From Schistosoma haematobium (taxonomy: Eukaryota > Platyhelminthes > Trematoda > Strigeidida > Schistosomatidae): a DNA stretch of 64,000 nucleotides. The notes beneath the pieces are model-generated. The model saw nothing but the letters and a program-made list of their open reading frames with translations. It was not told the DNA's origin and did not search any database. Of the stretch, positions 1-10,735 are shown in pieces (position 1 is the first letter of the stretch; each line of letters opens with the position of its first letter). Location of the stretch: positions 59,773,364 through 59,837,363 of the forward strand of contig NC_067196.1 in assembly GCF_000699445.3 (NCBI RefSeq), written 5' to 3'. Position numbers and translations under genes: made by a program.

Positions 1-23
1 TTGTAAAACACTGATTTTTACAG

Positions 24-347
24 ATATGTAACGAATCCTCATGCTTCTTCGCTTTAAATCATTGGTTATTTCCTCATACTTTAGAAACGATGCGTCAAAT
101 TATCGATCACCTTGGACTTCAGCCTTGTGATCAAACTGATCATATGCCTCATGAAGGAAAGTCATCTCATCAGCTCCTTCTGTCCGGAGTATATCGTGGT
201 GGGTACCAAGTTTTGGCCTTATGTAAACTTGCTAAAGTATTGTCTGATGCATCTCTTCATTCAAACGAACAGGGTGTAACTTTCCAAATCACAGTACGTT
301 CATCTGATCCCGTTGTTAGCCGAATAATAGCTGATGCCATCGGTTGA
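24..347 (+). CDS. COPG: Coatomer subunit gamma, last coding exon (partial gene)
   Basis: Gamma-COP is a subunit of the COPI vesicle coat that works in Golgi-to-ER and intra-Golgi transport in the cytoplasm. This 107-codon exon starts after a pyrimidine-rich acceptor ending in TTTTTACAG at position 23 and is read in phase 0 to a TGA at 345-347. The segment TLETMRQIIDHLGLQPCDQT followed by a SHQLLLSGVYRGG motif and a closing VTFQITVRSSDP stretch matches the C-terminal appendage platform subdomain of gamma-COP (recalled family pattern: LGMxPCERSD, then LLLAGVFRGGHD). The rest of the gene lies left of the window. The internal ATG at 90 is not a start. The gene is tail-to-tail with MZT1, with poly(A) signals a few bases apart. 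Family assignment is confident; the exon's upstream partner cannot be seen. Confidence 0.88.
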   Translation: MCNESSCFFALNHWLFPHTLETMRQIIDHLGLQPCDQTDHMPHEGKSSHQLLLSGVYRGGYQVLALCKLAKVLSDASLHSNEQGVTFQITVRSSDPVVSRIIADAIG

Positions 348-520
348 GTTGTCATACTGAAAGGCTTCCTTATTACTATATGACATATCCTACTTATGTA
401 TTGTATTATTTCTTTGTTTCTTACATTGGACTATTGGTAATCGCTTTGTTTACAAATTTAATCACACTACAAGGTTGTTGCTAACACCACTCGTTGAAAA
501 GCTGTGATTTCTTTCTTGTT

Positions 521-526
521 AATAAA
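521..526 (+). promoter_or_regulatory. Poly(A) signal AATAAA for COPG
   Basis: A canonical AATAAA lies 174 nt after the COPG stop codon. It is the first such hexamer on this strand after the stop. Confidence 0.6.
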
Positions 527-528
527 TC

Positions 529-534
529 TTTATT
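529..534 (-). promoter_or_regulatory. Poly(A) signal AATAAA for MZT1
   Basis: TTTATT on the + strand gives AATAAA on the minus strand, 42 nt after the MZT1 stop. It is two bases from the COPG signal on the other strand, so the two transcripts must overlap at their 3' ends. Confidence 0.6.
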
Positions 535-575
535 TTGCAATCTCTGAATATACAATACAGGATTCAAAGTTTAAC

Positions 576-1650
576 TTATCTTTTGAGTTCAGAAAGGTGT
601 TCGCACTGTTGTTTCACATTGTTTACAAGTAAAGCTAGAGTAGTTGGGTTCACACCGCTCTCAATTAGTTTGATGCACATCAGCAATTCTTCATTATCTA
701 AACCTAAAATGAAAATTACGTGAATTGAAGTTAACCCGGGTACACTATGTTTAATGAAAAATTTAGACAAATTAATTTGCCACACTACTTCATTACAGGA
801 GGAACCAATAGCATTTCCTAATTTCATACAAACCCACCATTTGTGACAGGACATCTACAAAGAATTCGGATGAAGATGAGGGTTGTAGGTCATCCTGAAG
901 GCCCCATTCATAATTTCTCACAACTCCGAATTTGATCGTAGGTATTCGAGAGAACAGCATATAGTAAGCTTACGTAATATTTGTGAAATATTACGATGAA
1001 ATGAATGTAGAATTTTTCGATCAACCAGTCACAACTGCGTGTCATACTTGTGGAATTAAGAAACATGATAATACCCACTTTCAGTGACATCTCCATCGTG
1101 GGAAGTTGTGAGACCAAGATCTTAATGTCCACTATGATTATGAAATCGGTAGTGCTATAAGATATTTAGAGCTAAGATGTATTCGTGTACAGAAATCTAG
1201 TCACAATCAAAAGTGCGATAGTCAATAAGGCTTATAAATGGGACATTTTTGAGCTACGATTTTGTGATGATAATAATAATAATAGAACAGTTATTCAGAG
1301 GATCTAAAATCAATGTTCACCTAACATTTGATAAGTCCTAATAAGTTGTGACGCGCAACTACCACTTCTTGTTTTTTAACTAATTAGCTTGAAAATTAAT
1401 ATAAGATCGATCTTTATTTAACCAGGTTTTGCGTTGTTACAGTAGATAATTTAGTCGTTTTTAGTATTAAAGTGGACATCAACTGGGGATTCTGATTAAA
1501 TTTACCACGTTTACCTGTGTTTAAGAGACTTGAAATTTCAGATAAAACACCAAAAGTAGCAGCCGCAACTTTATCTGCGCTTGATTCTCCTACTGATGGG
1601 TTTGTGTTCGCTGCTTGTTCATTGTTTTTCTCCTCTCTAGGAAGACCCAT
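576..1650 (-). CDS. MZT1: Mitotic-spindle organizing protein 1 (MOZART1), two exons
   Basis: MOZART1 is a small helical adaptor that binds GCP subunits and recruits gamma-tubulin complexes to microtubule-organising centres. Exon 1 is 1650-1515 and exon 2 is 703-576; the 811 bp intron has GT at 1514-1513 and AG at 705-704, in phase 1. The joined product is 87 aa, close to the roughly 80 aa usual for the family. The stretch VLSEISSLLNTG at the end of exon 1 continues into LDNEELLMCIKLIESGVNP in exon 2, the family signature (pattern EISRILNTGLD...L.ICV.L.E.GINPEAL). Each exon alone opens a longer spurious frame into the intron. The start ATG lies 12 nt downstream of a good splice acceptor. SNAPC3 lies upstream on the same strand. 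Confidence 0.9.
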
Positions 1651-1675
1651 AAGATTTATTGTCTGAAATATATAG
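1651..1675 (-). promoter_or_regulatory. Splice acceptor in the MZT1 5' leader (cis or spliced-leader)
   Basis: On the minus strand the sequence ATATATTTCAG ends at 1663, leaving a 12 nt leader before the MZT1 ATG. It could take a 5'UTR intron or, as known for schistosomes, a trans-spliced leader. The short distance to the SNAPC3 poly(A) signal (about 160 bp) favours the second reading but does not prove it. Confidence 0.4.
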
Positions 1676-1826
1676 GAATTAGGTGGAAACGTAAACTATC
1701 AGTGAAGGATATGTAACAACGTGTTGTTAATTAGATTAACGAAATTCTACAGAAAAACAGCTGAAGATTGCTATTAGTGTAATTTTAGAGTTTGATTTGT
1801 GAAAAGTGAAATGCTTTTTTAAAGTA

Positions 1827-1832
1827 TTTATT
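1827..1832 (-). promoter_or_regulatory. Poly(A) signal AATAAA for SNAPC3
   Basis: TTTATT on the + strand lies 22 nt beyond the SNAPC3 stop codon in the direction of transcription. Confidence 0.5.
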
Positions 1833-1853
1833 TTAAATTATTTACATGAGGCC

Positions 1854-4609
1854 TCACACTACAATTTCCTCTCCACAATACATCAAAACTCTAAAACGCG
1901 GATTAATCTTCTTTCCATCAGCAGTGTAAAGTAGCAGTCGGATGCATACGTCACATATTGGACATGGATCGACAGGTAAAATTGTCCCACACTCTGTAAC
2001 TATCCAGCGGGATGCAAGACGTCTGCAGACGAAACAATGCATTACACGTACATTGCATCGACCGGTGAGCATTGGGAATAAGGACTCAGTTTGACATGAA
2101 TCACGATCTACAAGACTGAAGTTTAAAAAAAAAATTGTGAAAATAGCTGTCTGAAACTTGTTTATTGCTTTAAACTTCCAAATTAAACGATAGCATACAG
2201 CATGCAAATTGCCTTTTTTTATCCTAGTGATGAGGAATTCGCGAGTTATGTATATTCCAAACTGTTAGAGACATGTTTTCAGTACAATGTGTTGCGGAGT
2301 CACCTGGTTAATGTATCAGTCAGAATGTCGATCATAATGGTTTCATATCATCCGATATCTAATAAACAACCAGTGACCGAAACACTTGCTGTGTTTATTT
2401 CTGAAACAAATGATAAATAACGTTTAAAGGCATTGAAACTGATGTGTGGGCGAGAATGACAATGATTGGTTGTCTGCTTAGTCAGACATGTAGATAGTCT
2501 GACAGGTGTCAGATAAGTTATATATTACCCTATCCTTATTATTACTCACACTTATTATTGTACATTATTGTTGGATTGTGTCGGGTTTTTGGTGTGGAAG
2601 TATATTTACATTGTGGTCAGGATAGTCATGTTTTCTTGATTTGAGTTCTGTTGACGTCCTGTAGAATAGACACTGGGAGGGAATCTAGTGTAGATATTCG
2701 TCTAAGGTAAATTAGCGTCCCATACATGTAAAAGTGGGAAACCAACTATTATAACATTAGACGAAATAAAAGCGAGCGTTATAACAGAAACATTCTGACA
2801 GGTCGTGACTTTAGAATTAATATTAAAGCCAACAGCAACATGCCGCAGTTTCCTGATTGCACAATAATGTGAAGAAGAATAATGAGGACCCACACTGGCG
2901 TGGCTGTTCATTTTACAATTTATTGGCGATATTTCCCTTTCATTTCCTTCTAATATTAATTTACTGATTACTCCAAGCATTTGAGCTCTGCGGTGACTCA
3001 TTTCAGTTAGTCAAAATGACACCAAGACCAGTTTATTTTCCAGGTTTTTCAAGAGTAAAGTGAAAATTCGTTCCTTTCTTCAAGAATGATTCCGCAAGGT
3101 CTGGAGCCCGGAACTAACACCCACCCTTATATATCTAGCAGAACTTGATGTCACCTTATTCACAATCAATCCCTCTTTTACTCACTAATAATTCGTTAAA
3201 TATAAATCTTCAACTTCTCCTAGACATGCCACTAGTGCTGACTATTCGAGTTAACAAAATGGCGTCAAAAGTTTACTGAAGCCACGCTCTAAACTATTCG
3301 GTGATCCTTTTAATGTCCGAAGCCTATGTCCAACCGAGCAACAGGGTTCACTTGCTAGGGCTCAAGAATCCCATGTCCTGAATGTAAGTTATCCTCGCAA
3401 TACCGATATGGGATCCCAGAATGGTCATTTACTTAGCCAAACAATAGGTTAGGAGTAGTCGATTTGGTGACGCAATAGTTTACAAATTGATTAGGTTGAG
3501 GTTAACCACAATTTCAAATAAATTGCTAGTATAATAGATAAACCGGAATGCCAGAACTAAGGAATGAGTTCTTAAACCCACCGGATATCGGAGAAGATAA
3601 TCATATGTTCACAATTTCCTTGGTGTACGAAGAAATATGGCTTTCCAATACAAATAACAAGATTTGCGAGAGTCACTGATTCCATTGGTAATGATGTAAA
3701 AGGCCCATACGTCTTAAGTTCTTTCTTGCTTTTCGCCCACTGTATAACCTCTCTAGGGCATAACGTAAGTAAACAAAATAACTTACTCCCCAAGGCTCTT
3801 GCTATTTGTGTTCCGCAAATCATCATAAAATGTGCCTTCAATGAAAAAGTATGAAGAAGGGTATATTTTATCCGCCGAAACACGCAGTTCAGGATTATCA
3901 AGCGCCTCGCTACAGTCTCCTAGCCAAACCTGACAACTGTTTATACAAGGTTAACACTTACTTTATCTTGTGAACACTTTATAGCTTCCCTTAAGACCGT
4001 GAGATTTTGTTTGGACAACAGCACCAACCTCTGAGTAATGACTAGTTGCCGAGACTTACAAAGTCGCTAAAAATGACCAGTAATACCTGTGCACAGGGAT
4101 CAATGTTAGGAAGGCTAAATGGTCGGTAGACAAGAACGGTCACAAATACATCCGGGATGACTTCTGTGGCCTCTGGAGATTCATCAACAGAATTTCGGTA
4201 AGACATATCCACAAGTGGTCGAGGATTTCTTTGCATCGCTGTGAGGACTGATGTTCTAGAATTCAAACCTTCAGTTTCTTTCAGTAAATGAGTTAGGGTT
4301 TTCAGCTGCTTTTCATCTTTCCTCGATGGTATGATTTTTAAGATTTCTTCTAAGGTCGTGTACTCTCTATCGACGTATAAATTTTCCAAACTAAACAAAA
4401 ATCTCAAATTGTATATAGATTTACCTGCAATCATTCTCAAGCTGCTTGAATATTGAAGAATCAGTTACGATCTTCTTAAACTCAGATGTAAGAAGATCAC
4501 TAGCTTCGTTTTCCTTCAATATTTTATGTTCATTGGGTAGACAGGAAATAAACTGCTTTCTCAGATCTCCTATTCGGAACTTCGGCGAATCAATGCTGAC
4601 AATTTCCAT
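1854..4609 (-). CDS. SNAPC3: snRNA-activating protein complex subunit 3 (SNAP50), six exons
   Basis: SNAPC3 is the DNA-contacting subunit of SNAPc, which binds the proximal sequence element of U-snRNA and other Pol II/Pol III snRNA-type promoters in the nucleus. Exons: 4609-4425, 4390-4087, 4030-3962, 3929-3787, 3752-3582, 2115-1854. All junctions are GT-AG and in phase; the sum is 1134 nt, 377 aa (human about 411). Four introns are tiny (34, 56, 32, 34 bp) and the last is 1466 bp. Evidence for the family: FFIEGTFYDDLRN (exon 4), VHQGNCEHMIIFSDIRLVD across exons 5/6, then Cys318, Cys321, Cys342, Cys345 and Cys348 in a C-terminal zinc-binding cluster with the pattern CFVC...DPCPICDVC. It is transcribed toward MZT1. 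The start codon is the first in-frame ATG of exon 1 and is preceded by a tiny overlapping uORF; a further upstream exon cannot be excluded. Confidence 0.93.
2116..3581 (-). other. SNAPC3 intron 5 (1466 bp)
   Basis: Bounded by GTGGGT at 3581 and a T-rich acceptor ending CTTCAG at 2116. It holds no gene that I can recognise. Short open frames here (2202-2420 +, 2702-3001 -) match nothing known to me. 3090-3420 is less AT-rich than the rest and may be an old repeat. Confidence 0.75.
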
Positions 4610-4620
4610 CAGTTAGACAT
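4609..4620 (-). promoter_or_regulatory. Overlapping uORF before SNAPC3
   Basis: A three-codon upstream frame (ATG TCT AAC TGA) ends in TGATG, so its stop shares a base with the SNAPC3 start. If the leader is transcribed this far, it could act by termination-reinitiation. It could also be chance. Confidence 0.3.
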
Positions 4621-4954
4621 CTTAGAATAAATTAGAAAGTAATTACATAAGTCATGTACACAACACGGGATTTCGTAAACGTTACAATAACGCAAATTAT
4701 TGTTTATGCGAGGCAGTCTAACATAGCTATATGAAATCGACAGTATGTGGCTATTTCTTCACATCTAAAGAATTTACGTAGTTGAAATCCTCTTAGTCGT
4801 ATGAAAAAAGAGATGTAATACACAACACTTGTCAGCACTCAATAATATAAAGCTGTTGTGAACATACCGAAGTGAGAACAGTTAATGGCTACCTTTACTT
4901 AATAATCACAACTGCAAGATAGTGTATGGTAATATTTTGACATGAACAATCGAC
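4621..4954. other. Intergenic, no feature seen
   Basis: AT-rich sequence upstream of SNAPC3 and next to a retroelement 3' end. It must hold the SNAPC3 promoter, but no TATA-like or other element stands out. Confidence 0.5.
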
Positions 4955-6525
4955 TAAGGTCTAAACGTAGTTCGAATGGTTGTGGACGGAATAGAAGAAG
5001 CTTTCGCTTAACAGGCTCCCGTGTCTAGTAGCAGGGGATCACCAATACCTCCAGGTAGGAACCTAGGTATATTGACTATAATAGATTGGAAGAAAAAAAA
5101 GAAATTGGTAACTCATAATGAGATGTTATCCTTGGTCCTTAAGAATAGGTCAAGTTTCCTCTGAAAGAACTCCTGGGAAGTCTCTTGCACTAGTTCAGAC
5201 GGCAGAGAATTCCAGCATTTGACAACTCTTAAGAAGTAAAATTTGTGTCTACAGTCTCTTTTGCTATGTTGCATCTCCAATTTCTGGGTGTTACCCCTTA
5301 GGTTGGTATTGGGACTAATCTTAAATAGGTGTTTAAGGGGATGTCCAGAAATGTTAAGGATACTATAAGCCATCAGAAGGTCACCTCTAAGACGCCTATA
5401 CTCGAATGGGTAAAGGTCTAGTGAATGGAGGCGTTCTTCGTAAGGTTTGAATTTGAGTCCCTGAACTGACTTCGTGGCTCGCCGTTGGATACGCTCCAGA
5501 GTGTCCTTATCCTTTTGTAGTGAGAGAGGAAATACTATGTTTCCGTACTCCAAATGAAGACGAATAAAACTGTTGAAGATTTTGTGAAAGTTCTTTCATC
5601 AAACTGGTCAAAAATGCGCTTCAATTTTACCAGTGCAAGATTTGCTCGAAAGGCATTTTTGTCAGTTAGCGTAAGACTTCAAATCGTACGGCACCAGGAC
5701 TCCTAAATCTTTTTCGACTTGGGATACTACTGGAGAGGAGTTTCTTAAGTTGTAACTGCAGTCTGTTGTCGTCTGCCCAACTTTGAAGTCGAGTCAGATC
5801 CTCCTGAAGTGCCTGTATATCGTCTTGATTGCGTATCTCTCTCCAAAGTTTCACGTCATCAGCAGAAATTAATGTCTGACGATGCCTGTCTTGGAAGATC
5901 ACTTATATAAATCAAGAAGAGAAGAGGTCCTAGTACTGGGCGCTGGCTGCCCCACTAGGACATTCCATGGCCTGAGATAAAGTGAAGTTAACCCTAAGCT
6001 TAAAATGTCGATTTTTCAGATATGAAGTGAGCCAACCAATCAGAGGTGTTATGACACCCAATCTTTAAACCTATTGATAAAACATAAATGGTTAACCTTA
6101 TCAAAAGCTTCTGAGAAATCTAGGTAAATGATGTCAACCTTTCTCATGAGATCGAGGATGCTCGTCCATCTGTCCACCGCAGTCAGCACGTTGGTTATAC
6201 AAGGGTAGCCCCTTCTGAAACCATGCTGTTGGGGTGAGAAGAAATTTAAGGACAGTAGATAGTCGTATAAACCGTCGCATATCAGGTAATCCATGATTTT
6301 TGAAGGCATAGAGAGAACAACCACCGGTCGGTAACTTGAAGGTTCGCTGCGTCGACCTCCTTTGAAAACTGGTGTGATGTGAGTCAGCTTCCAATTTTCC
6401 GGTAGTTTGCCTCGCCTTAGCGAGTGTGAGACCATCACGCTAAGCGGTGTCGCCAGGACTGAGACTGCTTCCCTCAGTATAGCAGAATGGACCATCTCTA
6501 CGACAGGAGGTGTCTTTTTAAACAT
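4955..6525 (-). mobile_element. 5'-truncated CR1-like non-LTR retrotransposon fragment (family 2)
   Basis: Minus-strand reverse transcriptase remnant. The frame 6525-6049 carries the RT fingers/palm with PENWKLTHITPVFKGG, SSYRP, QHGFRRG and IIYLDFSEAFDKVNH. After frameshifts, a damaged SADDVKLWREI stretch stands where the YxDD box lies (5902-5666), and 5553-5113 gives the C-terminal domain ending in a WNSLPSELV motif. The 5' half (ORF1, endonuclease) is missing and several shifts separate the blocks, so it is inactive. Its 3' end, with AGAAGCTTTCGCTTAACAGG-type sequence read on the + strand, is shared with fragments at 27862-28196 and 62690-63940. It has no PHD-type ORF1 partner and differs from the two PHD-type elements. 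Confidence 0.8.
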
Positions 6526-6530
6526 TTCCT

Positions 6531-6975
6531 ACATTTAAGACGGCATACATTCATGAAACAACTAATAATTGGCCGATTCTGTTCATATCACTGCTTTATG
6601 TGGCCTTAAACTCTGAAGAGAACTAATATTTATCCATGACTAAAAAATCAGATATCTGACTGGTAGTGTTGTCCACTTTGAAAATACTGAAAATGTCGAG
6701 TGCATATAAACTACGAGTAAATAACTAATGGTATAACTGAAAATAATAAATCCTGAAACAGAGCTAGCAGACCAGCGATCCGAAAGGCTAATACTAAGAA
6801 CAGCCGTCTACAGCACTTTCTTTAAACTGCGCTCTCACGTTCATTATCCAATATCTATGAGATCACGTAATTTTAAACCATTGTCTTATTTATGGGTCTT
6901 GATGGTATAGAACAGCTTCAAGCCCATAGTTCTGCCTACAAAGACGTATTGATAATCAAATGGACAACGGAAACT
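6531..6975. other. Spacer between two CR1-like elements
   Basis: I see no gene, no clear repeat and no recognisable target duplication in this stretch. Confidence 0.5.
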
Positions 6976-7279
6976 AAAGACACACGCGCGCTATTTAAAA
7001 AGGACAGTGGTATTTTTCCTCGCTGAGTAAATTTCTTTGTTTTGATCGTTTATTACGTATCAAGACTACTGTTTTTCACTTTAATTGAATTTATTTCAGT
7101 TAAAGTATTCGACTAAAGTATCGTTTTTACTGTTTTGTCGTTGGTACTCTTGAGTACCTCTTTTTCAACTGTATCTGTTAGTACTTTTGGCCCTAGCAAT
7201 CTACAGCCCTTCACTTTTGGCCATTGATAATTTTTTTTGTTCTGAGTATCATCACAGATTAAAAAAGAACCCCTCCTAA

Positions 7280-8383
7280 ATGACCGGACAGTGTAAAAAA
7301 AGCAGTTGTCAACGTCCGGGTTGTCGTTATCCTGTTGAAAGCGGCATGCAGTGCGACGAGTGCAAAGGCTGGTACCACGAAGTTTGCACGAACTTAACGC
7401 CTGCTGCTTTCAAACGGTTCAGTAAGAAGGGTTGTGTGTGGCTTTGTCAACAGTGCTGCTCGGATGCAAACAACTTGTTAACCGAGGCCATCTCACTGGT
7501 TGATGCTGCAAAGAAGTGTTTTAGCAAGCATAGTCGGAACGCGTCAAACAGCACTCGATCTGTCGACACGCAAATCAACGTGAAGGAAACTAAGGTTAGT
7601 CCGGTGATAGATGACTCACGCCCGTCAAAGAAGGAAAAGCAGTCTCCAAAGAGGCCTGCCTTAAAAAAAAGCTCAAGGAAAGTAGGTTCTTCTGTTCCCC
7701 GTCTCCCAGATGGGATCCAACAGGAAACACCTAGAAGCCGCAATCGCAAGGCTCTATCGGTTTCAAATGGTAAACATAACACGACCCCTCAGGTCATCGA
7801 CAACCCCCCAAAACCCAACACTAGGTTTGACGCAACTGTTATTGCTTCTACCAGCACCGTTGACGAATGGGTAAAGGTTGTAAGGAAGAAAAGTATTGAT
7901 ATAAAACGGAAACCTGCCCCCGTAAAAGTGGTTGAAAAATCGAAAGCTGATCATAGCGACAGATCAGCTATTTTTCATAGAATTAAGGAGAGCGATAGCT
8001 CTGAACCTAAAGCTCGTTTTGAGCATGACATTGTACTGATTAGGCAGCTGCTTAATCAACTCATGCCTCAAAATATGACTGGGGTCACCTTGCTAAAGGT
8101 GTACAGACTAGGGAGTCTAACGGACTCGAAACCAAATCATTCCAGACTGCTTAAAGTAGTATTCGGCTCTTCGAACGAACGTGACCTAATTTTACAAAAT
8201 GGACACAAATTAAAGGGTTCAGGAGTCTTTATCCGAAAGGACCTACCGTTGGCAGACCGTGTTAAAAGACGGGAAGCCGAGAAAGAACTACAACATAGGT
8301 TAGACGCTGGCGAAAAGGACCTAAAAATTGTAAATTTTCGGGTTGCAAGACTTCGACAGGGGACTTTAATGCACCTATGGTAG
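7280..8383 (+). pseudogene. CR1 copy A ORF1: PHD-finger, RNA-binding-type protein
   Basis: ORF1 proteins of CR1-like LINEs package the element RNA. Residues 5-60 form a PHD-type zinc finger (paired Cys, GMQCDECKGWYHEVC, then WLCQQCC). A basic, Ser/Lys-rich linker follows (residues 65-230), then a conserved domain with KARFEHDIVLIRQLLNQLMP and GSGVFIRKDLPLADRVKRR. The frame runs through the deletion junction near 8355, so its last residues belong to the endonuclease region in the wrong frame. PHD fingers in ORF1 are known for some CR1-like LINEs. The ATG at 7280 aligns with the start of copy B. Confidence 0.8.
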
Positions 8384-10694
8384 ACTGGGAAAATCTGCGA
8401 ACTAAATCGTCGGAGAATTCTTTCGAGCAGGAACTAGTTGATGGGGTTATCACATGTGCTCTAGTGCAACATGTGAAAGAAGCGACAAGGTACGATCCGG
8501 ACACTGAATCATCCTTATTAGATCTTATACTGACTCACTATGAGGATGATGTTGCGAACCTCCATCATATGCCACCCCTAGGTAAAAGTGACCACGCAGT
8601 TTTAACTTTCGACCCAACGTCTAAAAAGCAAACATACCAGACATCATACACTCAGCATCGTTAATAGATTGGACAATAGACCCGGAGTCCTCCATTGAAA
8701 CGGCCTGGGACGCATTTCGAAATTCATACTTAAAAGTTACCACACCCCACATCCCTTGGACTATACCAAAGGGGCCGAAAAACTCACCACCATGGTTCAG
8801 TAGGGAGATCCGTATCCTTCTCCGTAAGAAAAGGAAAACGTGGGATGTATTTAGGTTACTGGGGACTGATGAGTCAAAATCTCAGTATCGAAAGGCTCGG
8901 AACACTTGTGCCTCGACCCTCCGTAAGCCTAGAAAATTGTACGAAGAAAAACTTGTTAAGGAATCCATAGAATGTCCTAAACGCTTGTATTCCTATATAA
9001 ACCAAAGGACAAGGAGAAAAGGAAATATTCCTGCTCTATGGGGAGACAGTACTGCTTCATCATTAGTGGAGGACGACTTTGGTAAGGCTCAAGCGTTCTC
9101 GAACTACTTTAGCAACGTGTATACCATAGAAGCGCCCTTCTCGTCAGCGTATACAGATCCCCCCATACATACACTGGATAGCGTGACCATTAAAGAACTC
9201 GATGTCTTTGGTCTGCTAAATAAGCTTGACATAGGTAAATCCACGGGGCCCGATGAATTACATCCTAGGCTACTGAAGGAATTTTCTAACTTCGTTGCAA
9301 GCCCTTTAAGTACATGCTTTAACCTATCCGTTACGCAGGGTCGCTTACCGAAAGATTGGAAAAATGCCATAGTAAGTCCTGTCTTCAAAACAGGTACGAA
9401 ACACAAACCTGAGAACTACCGCCCCGTTAGCCTAACTAGTGTGGTTGTTAAAATATTAGAAAAGATTATTCGGAAGGAGCTGTTTAAGTATCTCGATAAA
9501 AACCGGATCCTCTCGGAGAAGCAGCACGACTTCAGAATAGGTTATTCTTGTCTCACTAACTTATTAATGGCTCGTGAAAGCTGGTGTGCTCTTAAGGACC
9601 AAAAGTTACCTGTAGACGTCGCCTTCATTGATTTCAGTAAAGCTTTTGATAAAGTTCCGCACAACCGGCTGTTATATAAGCTAAGAAAAGTCGGGATTGG
9701 AGGCAATTTATTGATGTGGATAAAAGACTTCTTAGTTGGGCATCAGCAAAGAGTTCGGGTGAACTCAAAGTTATCTAGCTGGGAAACCGTGCTTAGTGGA
9801 GTGCCCCAGGGTACAGTTTTGGGGTCAGTGCTATTCCTCTTGTATGTAAATGACCTTCATCGTTTCCTATCATCATCGGTCTTGCTATATGCTGACGATG
9901 TCAAGATGTGGAGAACGATACGATGTGAGGGTGATAGCTTAAAACTTCAAAATGACCTGAAGAAATTATCTGAATGGTCTCAAACCTGGCAGTTGCCGAT
10001 AAATACTTCCAAGTGTGTTGTGATGCATATCGGTCATCAAGGCACAGATACATACACGATGAATAACACTGAGCTTCCTGTCGTCCAGACATATAGTGAC
10101 TTAGGAGTTATCGTTAACTAAGACTTAAAGACTACTGCACACTGTCGTGCAATAGCCGTCAAAGGTTTTAGAACGTTATGGTCAATACGTAGGGCTTTTA
10201 GTCATATCGACACTAAGACGTTTTTGACTTTGTATACAGTGTTCGTACGTCCTAAACTTGAGTACTGCATACAAGCGGCCAGCCCTCGCTTGAAAAAAGA
10301 CAGTGAGCTTCTGGAAAAGGTTCAAAGAACGGCAACTAAGCTGGTTCCCGGAATAGCGAAGCTTCCGTATGAATCTCGACTGGCCAAGCTGAACCTTTTC
10401 CCGTTGTCATATCGCAGAACTAGAGGCGACTTGATTACAGATTTCAAATTGCTTAGTGATAAATTTGCACCTAACATGCCCTCATTTTTCTTGTCTTCCA
10501 AAACAGAGAATTTACGAGGACACTCCAAAAAAGTTCACAAGCCGAGAACAAATTACTTGTCAGCTGACTATCGACTTTCCCATCGAATCATCAACGAGTG
10601 GAATTCACTACCTCAGCACGTGGTTGAGGCTCCATCCGTCGACTCTTTCAAAAGAAAGTTGTATGAACTGAGAGACCACCATTGCCAGGACTAA
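8359..10694 (+). pseudogene. CR1 copy A ORF2: endonuclease remnant, reverse transcriptase
   Basis: The frame begins mid-endonuclease with GDFNAPMVDW (about 8359), keeps a KSDHAVL motif, shifts after about 8664, then gives RT from 8937: STGPDELHPRLL, DWKNAIVSPVFKTG, NYRPVSLTSV, VAFIDFSKAFDKVPHNRLL, SGVPQGTVLGS and the catalytic LLYADDVKMW box. A TAA at 10119-10121 interrupts the frame where copy B has a sense codon; the C-terminal domain resumes and runs to 10694 (HRIINEWNSLPQ). The missing endonuclease N-terminus, one shift and one stop make this copy inactive. The catalytic YADD is preserved. Confidence 0.82.
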
Positions 10695-10735
10695 CATAGG
10701 CCATCGAGCCTCCTGTCCTTCCCAAACTGAAACTG
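10694..10735 (+). other. CR1 copy A 3'UTR hairpin and hexamer tail
   Basis: ACATAGGCC-ATC-GAGCCTCCTGT can fold as a short hairpin (AGGC/GCCT) and is followed by the tandem AACTGAAACTGA. The same arrangement ends copy B. In CR1/L2-type LINEs the 3' hairpin plus short tandem repeat is the part recognised by the RT; this is family knowledge applied here. Confidence 0.55.

Larger units (their letters stand above)
6976..10735 (+). mobile_element. PHD-type CR1-like LINE, copy A (defective)
   Basis: Near full-length at its ends: the 5' region (from about 6976, with CGCGCTATTTAAAAAGGACAGTGG-like sequence at about 6988) matches the start of copy B at 11832, and the 3' end carries a conserved hairpin followed by AACTGAAACTGA. 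It codes for a PHD-finger ORF1 and an endonuclease-RT ORF2, but about 470 bp spanning the end of ORF1 and the first half of the endonuclease are deleted relative to copy B, and ORF2 has a further shift and a stop. The proteins are clearly diverged from those of copy B, so the two are different subfamilies. Confidence 0.85.

Noticed and set aside
8866..8893. CTGATGAG followed by GAAA, hammerhead-like
   Set aside because: It lies in the conserved coding linker of CR1 copy A, has no stem II pairing beyond one or two bases, and no cleavage triplet with stem I.
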